DNA of 64,000 bases, from NCBI GenBank assembly GCA_024278755.1, contig JAJRSO010000062.1, forward strand, positions 22,886-86,885. The letters run 5' to 3'. Both the position numbers and the translations under genes were made by a program. Positions within the stretch are counted from its first letter, which is position 1. Every line of letters begins with the position of its first letter. Below the pieces are notes generated by a model. The model was given only the letters and a program-made list of their open reading frames with translations. It searched no databases and was not told the DNA's origin. This document shows positions 48,301 through 57,833 of the stretch, one piece after another. Origin of the DNA: Calditrichota bacterium. Its GTDB lineage: Bacteria > Calditrichota > Calditrichia > Calditrichales > Calditrichaceae.

Positions 48301-49374
48301 GCCGATGTGCACGACGCGCTGCGTCCGCGGCTGGATATGAAAATACGCATGAACGAATTGTACGTAGACTATTTTATCGAAAATGCCTCCGTGGTGCTGA
48401 CGACGAAAAATCTTACCGTAAAAGGGCAGGATACGCTGTTTGTGGAAGGCGGGCTTTTAATTCCAAAAGGCACGTACGAAGTAGATCTTTCGAAAATGAA
48501 AAAGAATATCTACCTCAGCGGAACAACCATTTCCCAAACGCCGCCCTTTCTGGCGGTTAATCTCGATGTGGAAATACCGGGTAATTTTGTCATTACCAGT
48601 TCGCCGTTGGATTTGGCCAATAATTTTAAAATTGTTATTCTGGGAAATCTGCATGTGATTATCGAACCGCCCTCCGATACGCCGCTGATTGCCGGGCATA
48701 TACAGACCGTTTCCGGAAAATACGGTTCGTGGAATCAGAATTTTGAAGTGCAGAGCGGTTCCATCGATTTTAAAAACCCCAAAGTGATTAATCCGGATAT
48801 TAATATTGTGGCGGTTAAAATGATCGGGCCGCGTCTGTTCGAAGTGACGGTAAGCGGTTCGCTGGAGGATCTGGATCAGGAAATCCGGATCATCGAAAAA
48901 GGGCAGGAAATTAATATGTCCTATCTCGACAAGATTACCCTGCTGACACTGGGCGCGGATATGCGGCAAATTGCTTCGCAGACAGATTCCACCTTCCGTG
49001 GCGTGGGTGAGGATGTAGCCACCACATCGATGCTTACGGCTATGGAACGGGGCGCGGAAAAATATGTGGGGCTGGATAAGGTGGAGATCAGTTCCAATGA
49101 AACCCTGCTCGATTTGGAACGCATGAAGCTGAATAACGGATTAAAAGACGCTTCCATATCCTTTGGAAAATACCTGACCAGCGATTTATATGTGGAATAC
49201 CGTACGCAGTTCGGCGGCCAGTTTCCGGCGCCAAAACTGAGCTGGCAGGCGGGAAACCGCATCGGGCTGCAATATCGCATCAGCCGCTACTGGTCGGTGG
49301 ACAGTTATTATGAAAAAACGACGCTTGGGAATAATAAGGTACAGCTTGGCATTAAATGGGAATTGACCTTTTAG
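45343..49374 (+). CDS. tamB: TamB-like translocation and assembly module protein
   Basis: 1343 residues. A single N-terminal membrane anchor (about 7-28) is followed by a very long beta-rich AsmA/TamB body, ending in the DUF490 domain (about 990-1343: EGQLIVTGTADVHDALRPRLDMKIRMNELYV, IVILGNLHVIIEPPSDTPLIAGHIQTVSGKYG, and the aromatic end IKWELTF). TamB spans the periplasm and serves outer-membrane protein insertion and phospholipid transport. A TamA-type barrel gene lies 310 bp downstream, which supports the pairing. Confidence 0.93.
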   Translation: MLKKITKILGWIFLTVIFLIGAVIVLNWKTDLIERGIEDYITNALNNSGEIHYSSLKGSLLNHVIIKDLQVKLPGQAEVKAEHIELRYNPFSLIYGRIRISEALINKIEITLLSDSVETAVAESVPAAFPDIDSLLNEIQKIQPTAVLLDLLPPMNITDIKLFAGQIHNTNPEFSLQNVELEIEKINVAKSSFNIQIHKISGAWPERDFYLRSLSLQIKGDRDHLALNHFNLHTDASRVSLSAFYRMRDGADININLYEFTLNFSDLYKLIRDEKLKDGFLSGTFMLSGVPRRFESQCRLTGRWQKHVLDSLEWALAYNTGKFKLQKLNVQSGRSALNLSGSGYQFRGGTGALTFTHINLHDLDTTLVKSDLNGALRFDVQNLNLLRAQGSGRLEMNASKIDVLPIDSLRFALQAERGNFKINDPSYIQFADSARFNLEGTVSRKLKTDLILSAFDNQLGKLVFFFGVDSLYAPFDGQIRLSGRLKDPAVSAVLSIPKLRWQDMAFDTISMNLYTEKLFSRRKGEAHFEIQKGRVGSIPLSGIKINSAIDGDRILVHEAIVSSGKNYFDAALQFEYDSLESVLEISRAEMVYDGYRLQNDGPLRFSMDAADITIDRFFLKGPAGSSLELGGFWDLKAADLQAYLTLHKMELKPFEQFWQKKFRLSGSVAGFIEVLTPLHDPELDVEFSADSLMINGVALGQASGDLAFADSSVMVRALRFSKGISSFNAEGGLAVKIGRLAQTEGLLPDETEANLILNWQNIRLQDYAPLLGLKKRIKGTTSGMINTSGTAGHPQMNQYLSLREFEYDRFRLDSLNMYSQYNDGYFLLDSLSGILNNTSFDMRGWLQYPLNLARLDTAIMDKPFQLALRSADNEITFISELDDQIERISGDYEMEFIFGGTAAAPALKSGFVHMEDGEVLLSRIRDPLRKVRVDAEIENSVFTLNRFSGRSVQEKDFLEKGWSMLKKLIPGSRTNRKEGQLIVTGTADVHDALRPRLDMKIRMNELYVDYFIENASVVLTTKNLTVKGQDTLFVEGGLLIPKGTYEVDLSKMKKNIYLSGTTISQTPPFLAVNLDVEIPGNFVITSSPLDLANNFKIVILGNLHVIIEPPSDTPLIAGHIQTVSGKYGSWNQNFEVQSGSIDFKNPKVINPDINIVAVKMIGPRLFEVTVSGSLEDLDQEIRIIEKGQEINMSYLDKITLLTLGADMRQIASQTDSTFRGVGEDVATTSMLTAMERGAEKYVGLDKVEISSNETLLDLERMKLNNGLKDASISFGKYLTSDLYVEYRTQFGGQFPAPKLSWQAGNRIGLQYRISRYWSVDSYYEKTTLGNNKVQLGIKWELTF

Positions 49375-49454
49375 ATTTTCTAATTAGGTGCAGATAAAAC
49401 TTTTTATTAACCTTTGGGATAACGGATCAAAATATAATAAACAATACTTTAAAA

Positions 49455-49640
49455 GTACGATGTCGTTTTGTGTGGGTAGTTTTTTTTAAAAGCTGCGAAT
49501 GAATACTGATTTTCATAGATTAATCTCTTTCGGTGTTTATTGTTTCGGTGGTTAAATTTATTCGCGTTCATTGGCCTTTCGCGGCTAAAATTTATTTTTT
49601 AAGTGCGAAACGTTTTGTCAGGTAAAACTAAAATAAAATA
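49455..49640. repeat. Long direct repeat D, copy 1
   Basis: About 185 bp between tamB and tamA align in order with 53320-53505: TTTTGTGTGGGT, GCGAATGAA, GATTAATCTCTTTCG, TTGTTTCGGTGGTTAAATTT, CGCGT.CATTGGC, GGTAAAACTAAAA. There is no open frame. It resembles the widespread spacer repeat built of CACAGATTAATC-type words. Confidence 0.65.
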
Positions 49641-49686
49641 AATTTTTTAAGTTAAACGACGCTAACGCGTGTCTGTAAAAAATAAT

Positions 49687-51561
49687 ATGAAAAAATTTCT
49701 TCAAATATGCCTTGTACTAATTCCTTTGCTGGCCATTGCCGGGAAATGGGAAATCAGTAAGATCCGATTTAGCGGCGTCCATTTTAAAGGCGACGAAGCA
49801 CTGGCCGATATTGTGCAGTCCGAAGAGGGTGATTCGTTTGAACCGCGGCTGGTAAAGCTGGACCGGATTCTGCTAACCAATTATTACCGCAAAGCGGGTT
49901 TTCTGGATGTGGATGTGCAGGACAGTATTCATTACGGGAAAAAGCACCGTACCGTGCAAATATTTTATAAATTTAATGAAGGTCGGCGCTACTACTATGG
50001 CGGTGTGCGTACGCTTGGCAATAAAGAAATTGCTGTTCGTGATTTGACTCGTCTGTTTAACGATATTGAGCCAAATACGCCCTATGATGAAGGAAAAGTA
50101 AATGATGCCGTTAAAGAAGTGGAAAACCTTTACTATAATTCGGGGAAACCTTACGCCTCGATAAAAGCAAATTATCAGTTTGAGCGGGATTCGCTGATAA
50201 TCGTGCAACTGAACATCACTGAAAATGAAACGGTGTTTATTCGAAAAATTCAGTATCGGGGACTCCGGAATGTAAAAAAGTTTTTAATCCGTCGTGAACT
50301 GACCTTTAAAAAAGGCGACCGCTACAACCGTTCTAAAATTGAACAGGCACAGCGTAATTTATACGGTACCGGTCTGTTTAAATATGTACGCTTCGAAATG
50401 GAACCGCTCGCCGGACAAAAGGGAGAGGCGGTTCTGAATATCATGGTTCAGGAAAAAGACCCGCGCTGGATTGGCGCCTATTTTGGCGTGGCGCACGAAC
50501 AGGAAGCCTTCTACGGAAATAAGTTAGAATTTACCGTTCAGGGCGGGCATCGTAACCTTTTTGGAACGGCGCGTAGCATTAGTCTGCATCTGACCCCTTC
50601 GCTGATATATGATTTTGACCGCGATAAATTTCATAATCCGAATAATAAAATTGCTTTGCAATTTGTGGAGCCATGGATACTGGCCACCCGTACGCCGGGC
50701 GTGTTTCAAACCTCTTACGAGCAGTACCGTCCGCTGAACTCCGGTAGTTTCGATTTATTACAGACCTCGTTTAATATCAAAAAACAAGTGAATAAGCATA
50801 CGGAATTTACCGGATCTCTGTCGGCGCGGCGCGTCTATTTAAAAGATAACGCGGCCATCGATTCCACCCTGGCAAGCACCATCCGGGTCAATCAAAACAG
50901 GGTGTACGCGCTTACCTTTTACTGGAAGCGGGACAACCGTAAAAATTTATTCAATCCGCACAGCAGTTCCTATACAGACGTCAGCCTGTCGTTTTCGTAC
51001 AGCACCGGTCTGAATTCAGGCGGCGAGACGGTGGATAATAATTACCTGCTGCTGAATGCCTCCTGGCAGCGTTATATGCCCTGGCGGCCTAAAGTACCCG
51101 GATTTAAACGGGGAAATTTTACCTTTGCCACCCGTCTTAAAACGGGAATGATTATCGAACCGGGAACAAAAGGTCTTATTCCGATTAATGATTTGTTGTA
51201 TGCCGGAGGCGCTTCCACGGTACGCGGTTATCAGGAACAATTGTTGGGCCCGGCCGCGGCTGTGGATAAACAGGGGCGGATCATCCAGGCGGCAGGCGGT
51301 AAATTTCTTTTCCTCGGAAATGCGGAGGGGCGCATTCCTTTGTTCTGGCTGTTTACCGCCGAAATTTTTGTAGACGGCGGTTACGTTTGGCCGGAAATAG
51401 CCGATTTTAATTTTAGAGATTTTAAATTTACAACCGGGGCGGGGCTGGTATTTATGTCTCCGCTGGGCCCGATTCGTTTCGATTACGGTTATAAGCTCAT
51501 TCCCGATAAAACCGATCCGGCGCCGTACGCCTATCATTTCGGAATATATTTTGCGTTTTAA
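49687..51561 (+). CDS. tamA: BamA/TamA family outer-membrane protein
   Basis: 624 residues from the ATG at 49687 (an in-frame GTG lies 18 bases before). Signal peptide about 1-18 (FLQICLVLIPLLAIAG), then POTRA-like domains: ISKIRFSGVHFKGDEALADIV, YYGGVRTLGNKEIAVRDLTRLF and FIRKIQYRGLRNVKKFLIRREL. A 16-strand-type barrel fills about 270-624, with GGASTVRGYQEQLLGP (the RGY lid-lock motif) and GPIRFDYGYKL near the end. It should insert proteins into the outer membrane. Its place after tamB favours TamA over BamA. Confidence 0.92.
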   Translation: MKKFLQICLVLIPLLAIAGKWEISKIRFSGVHFKGDEALADIVQSEEGDSFEPRLVKLDRILLTNYYRKAGFLDVDVQDSIHYGKKHRTVQIFYKFNEGRRYYYGGVRTLGNKEIAVRDLTRLFNDIEPNTPYDEGKVNDAVKEVENLYYNSGKPYASIKANYQFERDSLIIVQLNITENETVFIRKIQYRGLRNVKKFLIRRELTFKKGDRYNRSKIEQAQRNLYGTGLFKYVRFEMEPLAGQKGEAVLNIMVQEKDPRWIGAYFGVAHEQEAFYGNKLEFTVQGGHRNLFGTARSISLHLTPSLIYDFDRDKFHNPNNKIALQFVEPWILATRTPGVFQTSYEQYRPLNSGSFDLLQTSFNIKKQVNKHTEFTGSLSARRVYLKDNAAIDSTLASTIRVNQNRVYALTFYWKRDNRKNLFNPHSSSYTDVSLSFSYSTGLNSGGETVDNNYLLLNASWQRYMPWRPKVPGFKRGNFTFATRLKTGMIIEPGTKGLIPINDLLYAGGASTVRGYQEQLLGPAAAVDKQGRIIQAAGGKFLFLGNAEGRIPLFWLFTAEIFVDGGYVWPEIADFNFRDFKFTTGAGLVFMSPLGPIRFDYGYKLIPDKTDPAPYAYHFGIYFAF

Positions 51562-51739
51562 AACAATTGCAGTCAGGAGACAGAAATCAGAAGAGCAAAA
51601 ACCGGAATCTTGAGTCAGAACAGAATCTTCTCACAGGAGGAAATAATTTTAAAAGAGTAGTATGTTTGAGTCCGGTCTAAAAAGAGTGATTATCGATCTC
51701 TTTAGCGATGGAATCGAATTTTAGAGTTGATTTATGTTT

Positions 51740-51800
51740 TTTAATATAAATATTCTGTGATTCTCCGTGTCTTTCCGTGGTAAAAGTTTTTAACAAATAT
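51740..51800. repeat. Short interspersed spacer repeat (CTCCGTGTCTTTCCGTGG type)
   Basis: TCTGTGATTCTCCGTGTC, then TTTCCGTGGTAAAAG, a word found as spacer repeat in many bacterial genomes; the reverse-complement type word TCCACAGAAAGACACTGA occurs at 53540-53560. No gene lies in 51562-51845. Confidence 0.4.
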
Positions 51801-51845
51801 TGTGAGACCGGAATCTGGTGAACTATAGAAAGAACAGGAATAAAA

Positions 51846-53210
51846 ATGGAAAACAAATACGATGTCATTGTAATCGGTACCGGTCCCGGCGGCGAGGGCG
51901 CCGCGTTAAAATCGGCAAAAGAGGGAAAACGGGTTGCGGTTGTGGACGATTTTTCCGAGGTGGGGGGGCGCTGCACCAATTTGAGTACCATCCCCAGCAA
52001 AGCGCTGCTGCATTCGGTACGACAGCTCTCCTATTCCGGGCAGCGGTACAATAGTAATTTTACGGATTTATTGAAAAATGCAAAGTCGATTATCGGTAAG
52101 CAGGTTACCTTACGGCGCAGTTTCTACGATCGCAATCAGATTGATGTCTTTAACGGCTTCGCTTCTTTTGAGGATGCACACACCATCAATGTATCCGAAA
52201 TCGGGAAACCCGGTCAGAAGCTACAGGCCAACTCTTTTGTGATTGCTACCGGCGCGCGACCCTACCATCCGCAGGGGTTAGATTTTAGCCATCCGCGGAT
52301 GCTGGACAGCGATTCGGTTTTGAATTTGGATGAACATATCCGCTCGGTTACTATTTACGGGGCCGGGGTTATCGGCTGCGAATATGCCTCCATCTTTCGG
52401 GGCAGTGGAATAAAAGTCACACTGGTTAACAGCCGCGACCGGTTGCTCTCCTTTTTGGATGACGAAATTAGCGTGGCCCTGAGTTACCATCTGCGCGAAA
52501 ACGGCGTAACGATTTTACATAATGAAGAATATGAAGAAGTGGAAGTCGATGATAATGAAGTAACCGTTCATCTGCAATCAAAGAAACGGGTTCGCAGTGA
52601 TTATCTGCTTTGGGTACAGGGCCGAACCGGAAATTCTAATGAAATGGGGCTGGAAAATATCGGTGTGGAAATTGACAGCAGGGGGTATCTTGTTGTAAAT
52701 GAAAATTACCAAACCGCACAGCCGCATATCTACGCCGTGGGAGATGTGGTGGGGTTCCCCAGTCTGGCCAGCGCCGCATACGATCAGGGACGTTTTGCCG
52801 CCACGCATCTGGTCTTCGGGAAATGTGAATACCGCCTCGTGGAACGCATTCCCACCGGTATTTATACGATTCCAGAAATCAGCTCCATCGGTTTAACCGA
52901 GCAGGAACTGACCGAACAGAAAGTGCCGTACGAAGCGGGGCATGCCTTCTTTAGGGATCTGGCAAGAGCGCAGATAATCGGCGAGGCTGCAGGGATGCTA
53001 AAAATTTTGTTCCATCGGGAAACGCTGGAGATATTGGGAATTCACTGCTTTGGCGCCAATGCCACCGAAATTATTCACATCGGGCAGGCGGTGCTTTCGC
53101 AGCAGGGCAAAGCCAATTCGCTGATGTATTTTATCAATACAACCTTTAACTATCCCACCATGGCCGAGGCTTATCGGGTGGCGGCGCTTAACGGGTTGAA
53201 CAGGGTTTAG
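51846..53210 (+). CDS. sthA: Soluble pyridine nucleotide transhydrogenase (Si-specific)
   Basis: 454 residues. FAD motif [21 protein letters not shown] motif [18 protein letters not shown], the ATG joint and the [22 protein letters not shown] site. The redox-active CxxxxC of lipoamide dehydrogenase is incomplete here: [15 protein letters not shown] has Thr for the second Cys, as in SthA/UdhA, which balances NADH and NADPH. So transhydrogenase is favoured over dihydrolipoyl dehydrogenase. Confidence 0.93.
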   Translation: MENKYDVIVIGTGPGGEGAALKSAKEGKRVAVVDDFSEVGGRCTNLSTIPSKALLHSVRQLSYSGQRYNSNFTDLLKNAKSIIGKQVTLRRSFYDRNQIDVFNGFASFEDAHTINVSEIGKPGQKLQANSFVIATGARPYHPQGLDFSHPRMLDSDSVLNLDEHIRSVTIYGAGVIGCEYASIFRGSGIKVTLVNSRDRLLSFLDDEISVALSYHLRENGVTILHNEEYEEVEVDDNEVTVHLQSKKRVRSDYLLWVQGRTGNSNEMGLENIGVEIDSRGYLVVNENYQTAQPHIYAVGDVVGFPSLASAAYDQGRFAATHLVFGKCEYRLVERIPTGIYTIPEISSIGLTEQELTEQKVPYEAGHAFFRDLARAQIIGEAAGMLKILFHRETLEILGIHCFGANATEIIHIGQAVLSQQGKANSLMYFINTTFNYPTMAEAYRVAALNGLNRV

Positions 53211-53261
53211 TGTTGTTTTGGCAGCAATCGCAGTTGGAGAGGCCCCCAATCTTAAATTTAA

Positions 53262-53322
53262 TATTCAAAATTTAAACATGCCTCTGCAAAGTGATTTTTG
53301 TTTGAAATTTAAGCTTTTGGTA
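53262..53322 (+). repeat. Dispersed repeat family A, copy 3
   Basis: TTCAAAATTTAAACATGCCTC, then TGCAAAGTGATTTTTGTTTG and AAATTTAAG. It directly abuts the D copy. Compare 59889-59945, and 23938 and 26638 on the other strand. Confidence 0.55.
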
Positions 53323-53505
53323 CTATGTAGTTTTGTGTGGGTGGTTTTTTTAAGCCGCGAATGAACACCGATTTTCACAGATTAATCTCTTTCGTGTATA
53401 TTGTTTCGGTGGTTAAATTTAGTCGCGTCCATTGGCGCATTCGCTGTTAAGGGTTCTTTGTTTTTTAAACGCGCAATGTTTTGCCGGGTAAAACTAAAAC
53501 AGAAC
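53320..53505. repeat. Long direct repeat D, copy 2
   Basis: Matches 49455-49640 in the same orientation over about 185 bp. With sthA and tamA between the copies, recombination could delete or duplicate that segment. Part of a 690-bp non-coding stretch that also holds repeats A3 and B3 and the word at 53540-53612. Confidence 0.65.
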
Positions 53506-53656
53506 AAATGAGTCCAGTCTAAAAAGGCATAGCCACTGATTTCCACAGAAAGACACTGATTGTTTTTATTGAAATTACATTGAATAGATTCGTGTAAATT
53601 CGTGGTTTTTATAATGAACTCACAAATAGAATTACCCGATTTTTCTCATATTTTTT

Positions 53657-53740
53657 CGGTCTGTACGCCTCTGGTGTGATAGTAATCTGTGGCTTTTTTT
53701 GTATTTGTTCTTACCCACACGGATCGATATAGAACCAGGT
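53657..53740 (+). repeat. Dispersed repeat family B, copy 3, with partial C
   Basis: CGGTCTGTACGCCTCTGG, AGTAATCTGTGGC and a T-run, followed by GGATCGATATAGAACCAGG, which parallels the tail of copy 2 at 27079-27120. Confidence 0.45.
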
Positions 53741-53901
53741 TATTGTTCTTTTGATAGTTATTTGTTTTTTGTTATTTGTGTTTTAGAATTTATGGCAATA
53801 AGCTATATTGCAAAAATACTTCCCCTGCCGAGGGAAAGGTGGTATAACCGGATTCACAGGATTTTTTAATTTATTTAGAACGGATGTGATTCAAAATTTT
53901 C

Positions 53902-55182
53902 CTAGAACGGCATCTGGATTTCCATGATAATTTCGTGTTTTAGTTTTTCATTAAAGGCCATATCGAGACGCATTACTTCAATATAGGGCAAGAGGAAATG
54001 CAGTCCGAAACCGAATCCGGAAATTAAATTTTCGCTTCTTAACTGCCTGCGGCGATTCCAGATAATGCCGCTTTCGGCAAACAGCCCGCCATTAATGCCA
54101 AACCTCATATTCTGTGTGGAAGACTCCGGAGCAAAAGCCGAAGGAAAGCTGAAATAGCGCACCTTGAGCAGCGGAAAACGAATTGCCGTTCCGCCAGTCA
54201 TCAGATATTTGCCGCTGTAGACTTCATTAAAATGTCCCCGGATTCGATTGTTGTAACCGAGGTAGACGCCGTCATAAACGGGCAGGCGCCCCACAGAAAG
54301 GCGTGTAAAGAGTCGGGAAGCAAAAATCAGTTTTCTCCAGGGAAGATAACTACGAAGGTCAAGGTCATATTTTATATAATTGATTTTATCTGAAAAGAAA
54401 CCGCTTTTCTGAATCTGAAGTTGCGCATACAATCCTTTCGAGGGATAGGCGCGCAGATCCCGAGTGTCGTAAGAATTTATAAAGAAAAGCCCATAATTAA
54501 TATCCTGTTCGGTAGCGCTTTCCATAAATACAGCCGCAGCGCTTTTAACCCGGATATCGTCCCGGTAAAAAATTATCCGGCTGTACAAGTAACGGGTCCA
54601 GTATTTTCCCGGGGAAATCGCCATATAGAGATGTTTTTCGTCAAAACCTTCCAACCGATTGGGCAGGGAGTATTTTTGAATAAAAAGGCTGCCGGTTAAG
54701 TGCAGGGCGCCTCCCATCCAGGGATTATAGTAAGCGGCTTTATAGCCTGGGCGATACCCGAATTGAACGGAAAGGTACAGTTTTTCATTCATGCCGCGTA
54801 AATTATTGTTGGCCAGGCCAATACCGTAAGTCAGTTTGTCCCAGTCGCGATCTTCTACCTTGTATTCCGGGAAGGGCAATAAATACAGCCGTTCGGTAAC
54901 CGAGATCAGCAGCGAAAGGCTATCTCCGTTTTCCATTGGAAAAAATTCCACACGGTTAAAAAGCCAAAGGTTTTCTACGCGGCGTTTAGATTCTAATAAC
55001 AGCGCATCATTTACGGTTTGGCCGCGTTTGAACAAAAGCTCCCGTTCGATTACTTCGCTTTTGGTATGACTGTTTCCAACAATGATAATATTTGATACGA
55101 TTCGTCATTCTGTATTCCGACTGAATAAGAGAGACAGAGGAAGCGATAAAATACATAACAAACAGATTAGCCAGCGGCGCAT
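53902..55182 (-). pseudogene. BamA-like POTRA/barrel protein with in-frame stop after signal peptide
   Basis: The ATG at 55182 starts a signal peptide (MRRWLICLLCILSLPLSLLF) and SRNTE; then TGA (55107-55105) interrupts, and the same frame goes on with RIVSNIIIVGNSHTKSEVIE, a POTRA start, joining the long open frame (FKRGQTVNDALLLESKRRVENLWLFNRVEFFP, then a beta-barrel) to 53902. The whole would be about 426 residues: one POTRA and a barrel with GHFNEVYSGKYLMTGGTAIRFPL, like small surface-antigen-type Omp85 proteins. The stop is one base from CGA or similar. No ribosome site lies near a later start, so export would fail if the stop is real. Confidence 0.82.
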
Positions 55183-55374
55183 CAAAAATCCTTTTACGAA
55201 AACAAATATTCCTGTACAAAAACAGGAGTACAAAGGTTCCGGTTTCGGCTGTTTTAAACGAGATGATTTTAAAAACAGGAAAACATCAGCACAGGTAATT
55301 TACAGATTTCAGTATAGCGTACCAAATAATCCTGCATGCAAAGAAGAGACCTTGTTTCCTGTTTGGGATATGAT

Positions 55375-56973
55375 TTATATTTTAAACTGTTGAATTATTT
55401 TTTGCAGTTGTTCATTGATTCCCTGCAAACTATTGGCGCTTTCGTAAAGTTTGCCGCTGTTTTCACGCACTGTTTCGCTCGCACTTTGAAACCGTGTCAT
55501 ATCGGCGGCTATTTTTTCGGAAGCGTGGGCGTTTTGATCAATATTTTCGGCAATGTCGGTAACCGTTACGTTCTGTTCTTCCACGGCGGCGGCAATCATC
55601 GAAACCATTTCGCTGACTTCGTTTATGATATGTCCGATTTGAATAATTTTTTCAACGGCGGTGTTTGTACTTTCCTGCATTTTTTGCAGGCGCTTTTCAA
55701 TATCCTCGGTGGCGTTATTGGTTTGCTGGGCTAAATCTTTAACTTCATTGGCAACAACAGCAAAACCCTTTCCTGCTTCGCCGGCGCGGGCCGCTTCGAT
55801 AGTTGCGTTAAGGGCCAACAGCTTGGTTTGTTCGGCAATGTCCACAATGACTTCGATAACGCGATTAATCTGTCCGGAGGATTCGCTTAACTGACTCATT
55901 TGTATATTCGCTTCTTCGATGGATAATACCGCATTTTCCGTTATTCCTCTTGCTTTTTCCGCATTTCCGGATATTTCGGAAACGGTTCCGCTCAGTTCAT
56001 TTGCATTTGAGGAAATGGTGCGGATATTGAGATTCATCTGCTCTGTTGCCGAAGCGACGGCACCGGAAACCTGATTTAATTCCTCCGAATCCGACGACAT
56101 ATTTTGTGACATGTCTAACAGGCTGTTTGATGCCTCGGCCAATTGAGCGGCATAGGTGGAGATATTTCCAAATATTTCGCGGAGCTGGCTCATCAGTTTG
56201 TCAAAACTCAGAGAAAGTACATCCTGATCGGAGCGAATTTTTACATCCAATCGCAAATCACCATTGCTCATCTCATCGGCCAGATGGGCAATTTCCCGGA
56301 TATAGCCGAGAACCGTACGAAAGCCTTCTGCCAATTCATCCACTTCTTTCGTACCCGAGACGGATATTTCCTGCTCCAGATCGCCGGCGCTGATATTTTT
56401 GGCAATTCGAACCAGATGAACCAGCGGTCTGCTAACGCTATTGGTAATCAGAAAAAAGATAATTACGATAATTCCCAATCCGATTACGGATAACACAATT
56501 AAAAAGTTTTTGGAATAGTTCAATGCGGAATTTCGATCATGAAGGGAGACGCTTAAAACGATTTTTCCGATGCTTTTTCCATCGGAAAGCACAGCCTGAG
56601 AAATGAAAATTTCATTTTCCTTTTCGGGTAATTTGTTTGCGGAAACAGATGTAATCTCTTCAAAACCGTTTTTGCGGTATTTAAACACCGGGCTGTTGTT
56701 TTGATCAATTACTGTCAGAAAAGCAATTTGTTCATTTTCCGTAAATGCTGCCAAAGCGTCTTTTACCGTATCATTGTCTTCAAATTCTAACCCCGTGCGG
56801 GCAGCTCCGGCGGCAATCCTGGCCAAATTTGTAAGGCTTGAGTTTAGCTGCTGATCCAATGCCTGGGCCGTTAGATAATTAATGATAAAAATACCGATTA
56901 TCACCATTCCCAATAAAACAGGAAGCAGTACGCCAATCATTTTAAATTTAAGAGAATATTTTTTTCCTTCCAT
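55375..56973 (-). CDS. Methyl-accepting chemotaxis protein
   Basis: 532 residues. Membrane segment about 12-34, a sensor region of about 115 residues with the look of a small periplasmic domain ([31 protein letters not shown]), a second membrane segment about 151-173, HAMP ([25 protein letters not shown]), a further linker and the signalling domain with [35 protein letters not shown]. It relays to CheA, though no che gene is here. The sensor ligand is unknown. Confidence 0.95.
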   Translation of the reverse strand: MEGKKYSLKFKMIGVLLPVLLGMVIIGIFIINYLTAQALDQQLNSSLTNLARIAAGAARTGLEFEDNDTVKDALAAFTENEQIAFLTVIDQNNSPVFKYRKNGFEEITSVSANKLPEKENEIFISQAVLSDGKSIGKIVLSVSLHDRNSALNYSKNFLIVLSVIGLGIIVIIFFLITNSVSRPLVHLVRIAKNISAGDLEQEISVSGTKEVDELAEGFRTVLGYIREIAHLADEMSNGDLRLDVKIRSDQDVLSLSFDKLMSQLREIFGNISTYAAQLAEASNSLLDMSQNMSSDSEELNQVSGAVASATEQMNLNIRTISSNANELSGTVSEISGNAEKARGITENAVLSIEEANIQMSQLSESSGQINRVIEVIVDIAEQTKLLALNATIEAARAGEAGKGFAVVANEVKDLAQQTNNATEDIEKRLQKMQESTNTAVEKIIQIGHIINEVSEMVSMIAAAVEEQNVTVTDIAENIDQNAHASEKIAADMTRFQSASETVRENSGKLYESANSLQGINEQLQKIIQQFKI

Positions 56974-57043
56974 AAGCCGTTTCCTTTTAATATTTTTTTA
57001 GTAATCGTTTCAAAGACAAAACAAATCCTGCCTGTTTAAGGAA

Positions 57044-57080
57044 TAAAAAAAAGGAAATCAATTACTGTTGATTTCCTTTA
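57044..57080 (-). terminator. Terminator of the NYN-kinase operon
   Basis: On the minus strand AAAGGAAATCAA pairs with TTGATTTCCTTT around CAGTAA, followed by T; perfect 12-bp stem just after the stop at 57108. Confidence 0.85.
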
Positions 57081-57107
57081 TACAAATCGGTATAAATATT
57101 AAAAAGT

Positions 57108-57638
57108 TTACCGAATAATTTTAGAAATGCCTAATTTCTGAGCCGACTCATCTGTAAATTTGGAAGCGAGATATTCGGTTTGTTTTAAATTTAAAACTAT
57201 TTGTGTTCTGTTATTTTCGTCTTTTCCCAGACAGATGAGCGCACCTGAATCGGAATACTCTTTTGAAGCGGTGATAACCGGTATTTTTTTATCTTTTGTT
57301 TTAGATAAAATAAACAACCGGCTTGATTTTTTCGCCAGAACTGGGGAGTCACAGATAATTAATGCGTCATTAGAATTTAAACGCTTTATACTTTTACCAA
57401 TACTTCTTGCGTCTTTGATAAGAAAAACAAGCGCCTTAATACCTGTTTGTGCAGAGGCGCGTTTTATCTGTTTTTCATGAGTCTGGTAACTCTCCTCAGA
57501 AATAAAGACCCCGATGTTTTTTGTTTCCGGAAGAATGTTTTTTACGGTATAAAAGTATTGTAAAAAAGAGGGCTCCTTTGCTAATCCAAGTTGCGCGAAT
57601 AATAAAAGGATGATGGCAACCTTAATTATTTTCTGCAT
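57108..57638 (-). CDS. Exported protein, ABC-substrate-binding-like fold (PF04392 type)
   Basis: 176 residues from the ATG behind AAAAAGGAGTTTAATT; earlier in-frame starts would spoil the signal peptide (MQKIIKVAIILLLFAQLGLAK). The mature part alternates strands and helices: KNIGVFISEESYQTHEKQIKRASAQTG, DALIICDSPVLAKKSS, KIPVITASKEYSDSGALICLG. That pattern resembles one lobe of the ABC_sub_bind family, often paired with a sensor kinase. 195 bp after the kinase gene in the same direction, so probably a periplasmic partner of it. Family call tentative. Confidence 0.7.
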   Translation of the reverse strand: MQKIIKVAIILLLFAQLGLAKEPSFLQYFYTVKNILPETKNIGVFISEESYQTHEKQIKRASAQTGIKALVFLIKDARSIGKSIKRLNSNDALIICDSPVLAKKSSRLFILSKTKDKKIPVITASKEYSDSGALICLGKDENNRTQIVLNLKQTEYLASKFTDESAQKLGISKIIR

Positions 57639-57833
57639 AATTAAACTCCTTTTTGTTGAATTATATTTATATATCCTTTTCGAAAGCAAACAAGAGGACT
57701 TGAAAATCCGCAATCAGAATGGTCAGTTTTTGCGTTGAACAAATATTCGTTTTGGTTTTGTGGCGGAATAAAGTAAAACGGCGTTATTTCCTAATGTGTA
57801 GGTAAGAACAATAAAAGAAAAATTGCTTGATAA

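Noticed and set aside
51846..53210. Dihydrolipoyl dehydrogenase
   Set aside because: The second active-site Cys is Thr (TNLSTIPSK), and no 2-oxoacid dehydrogenase genes adjoin; SthA fits better.
55105..55107. TGA as Trp, Gly or Sec
   Set aside because: Many genes here end in TGA (mutS, bamD, deoB neighbours), and no selenocysteine-type hairpin is evident after the codon.
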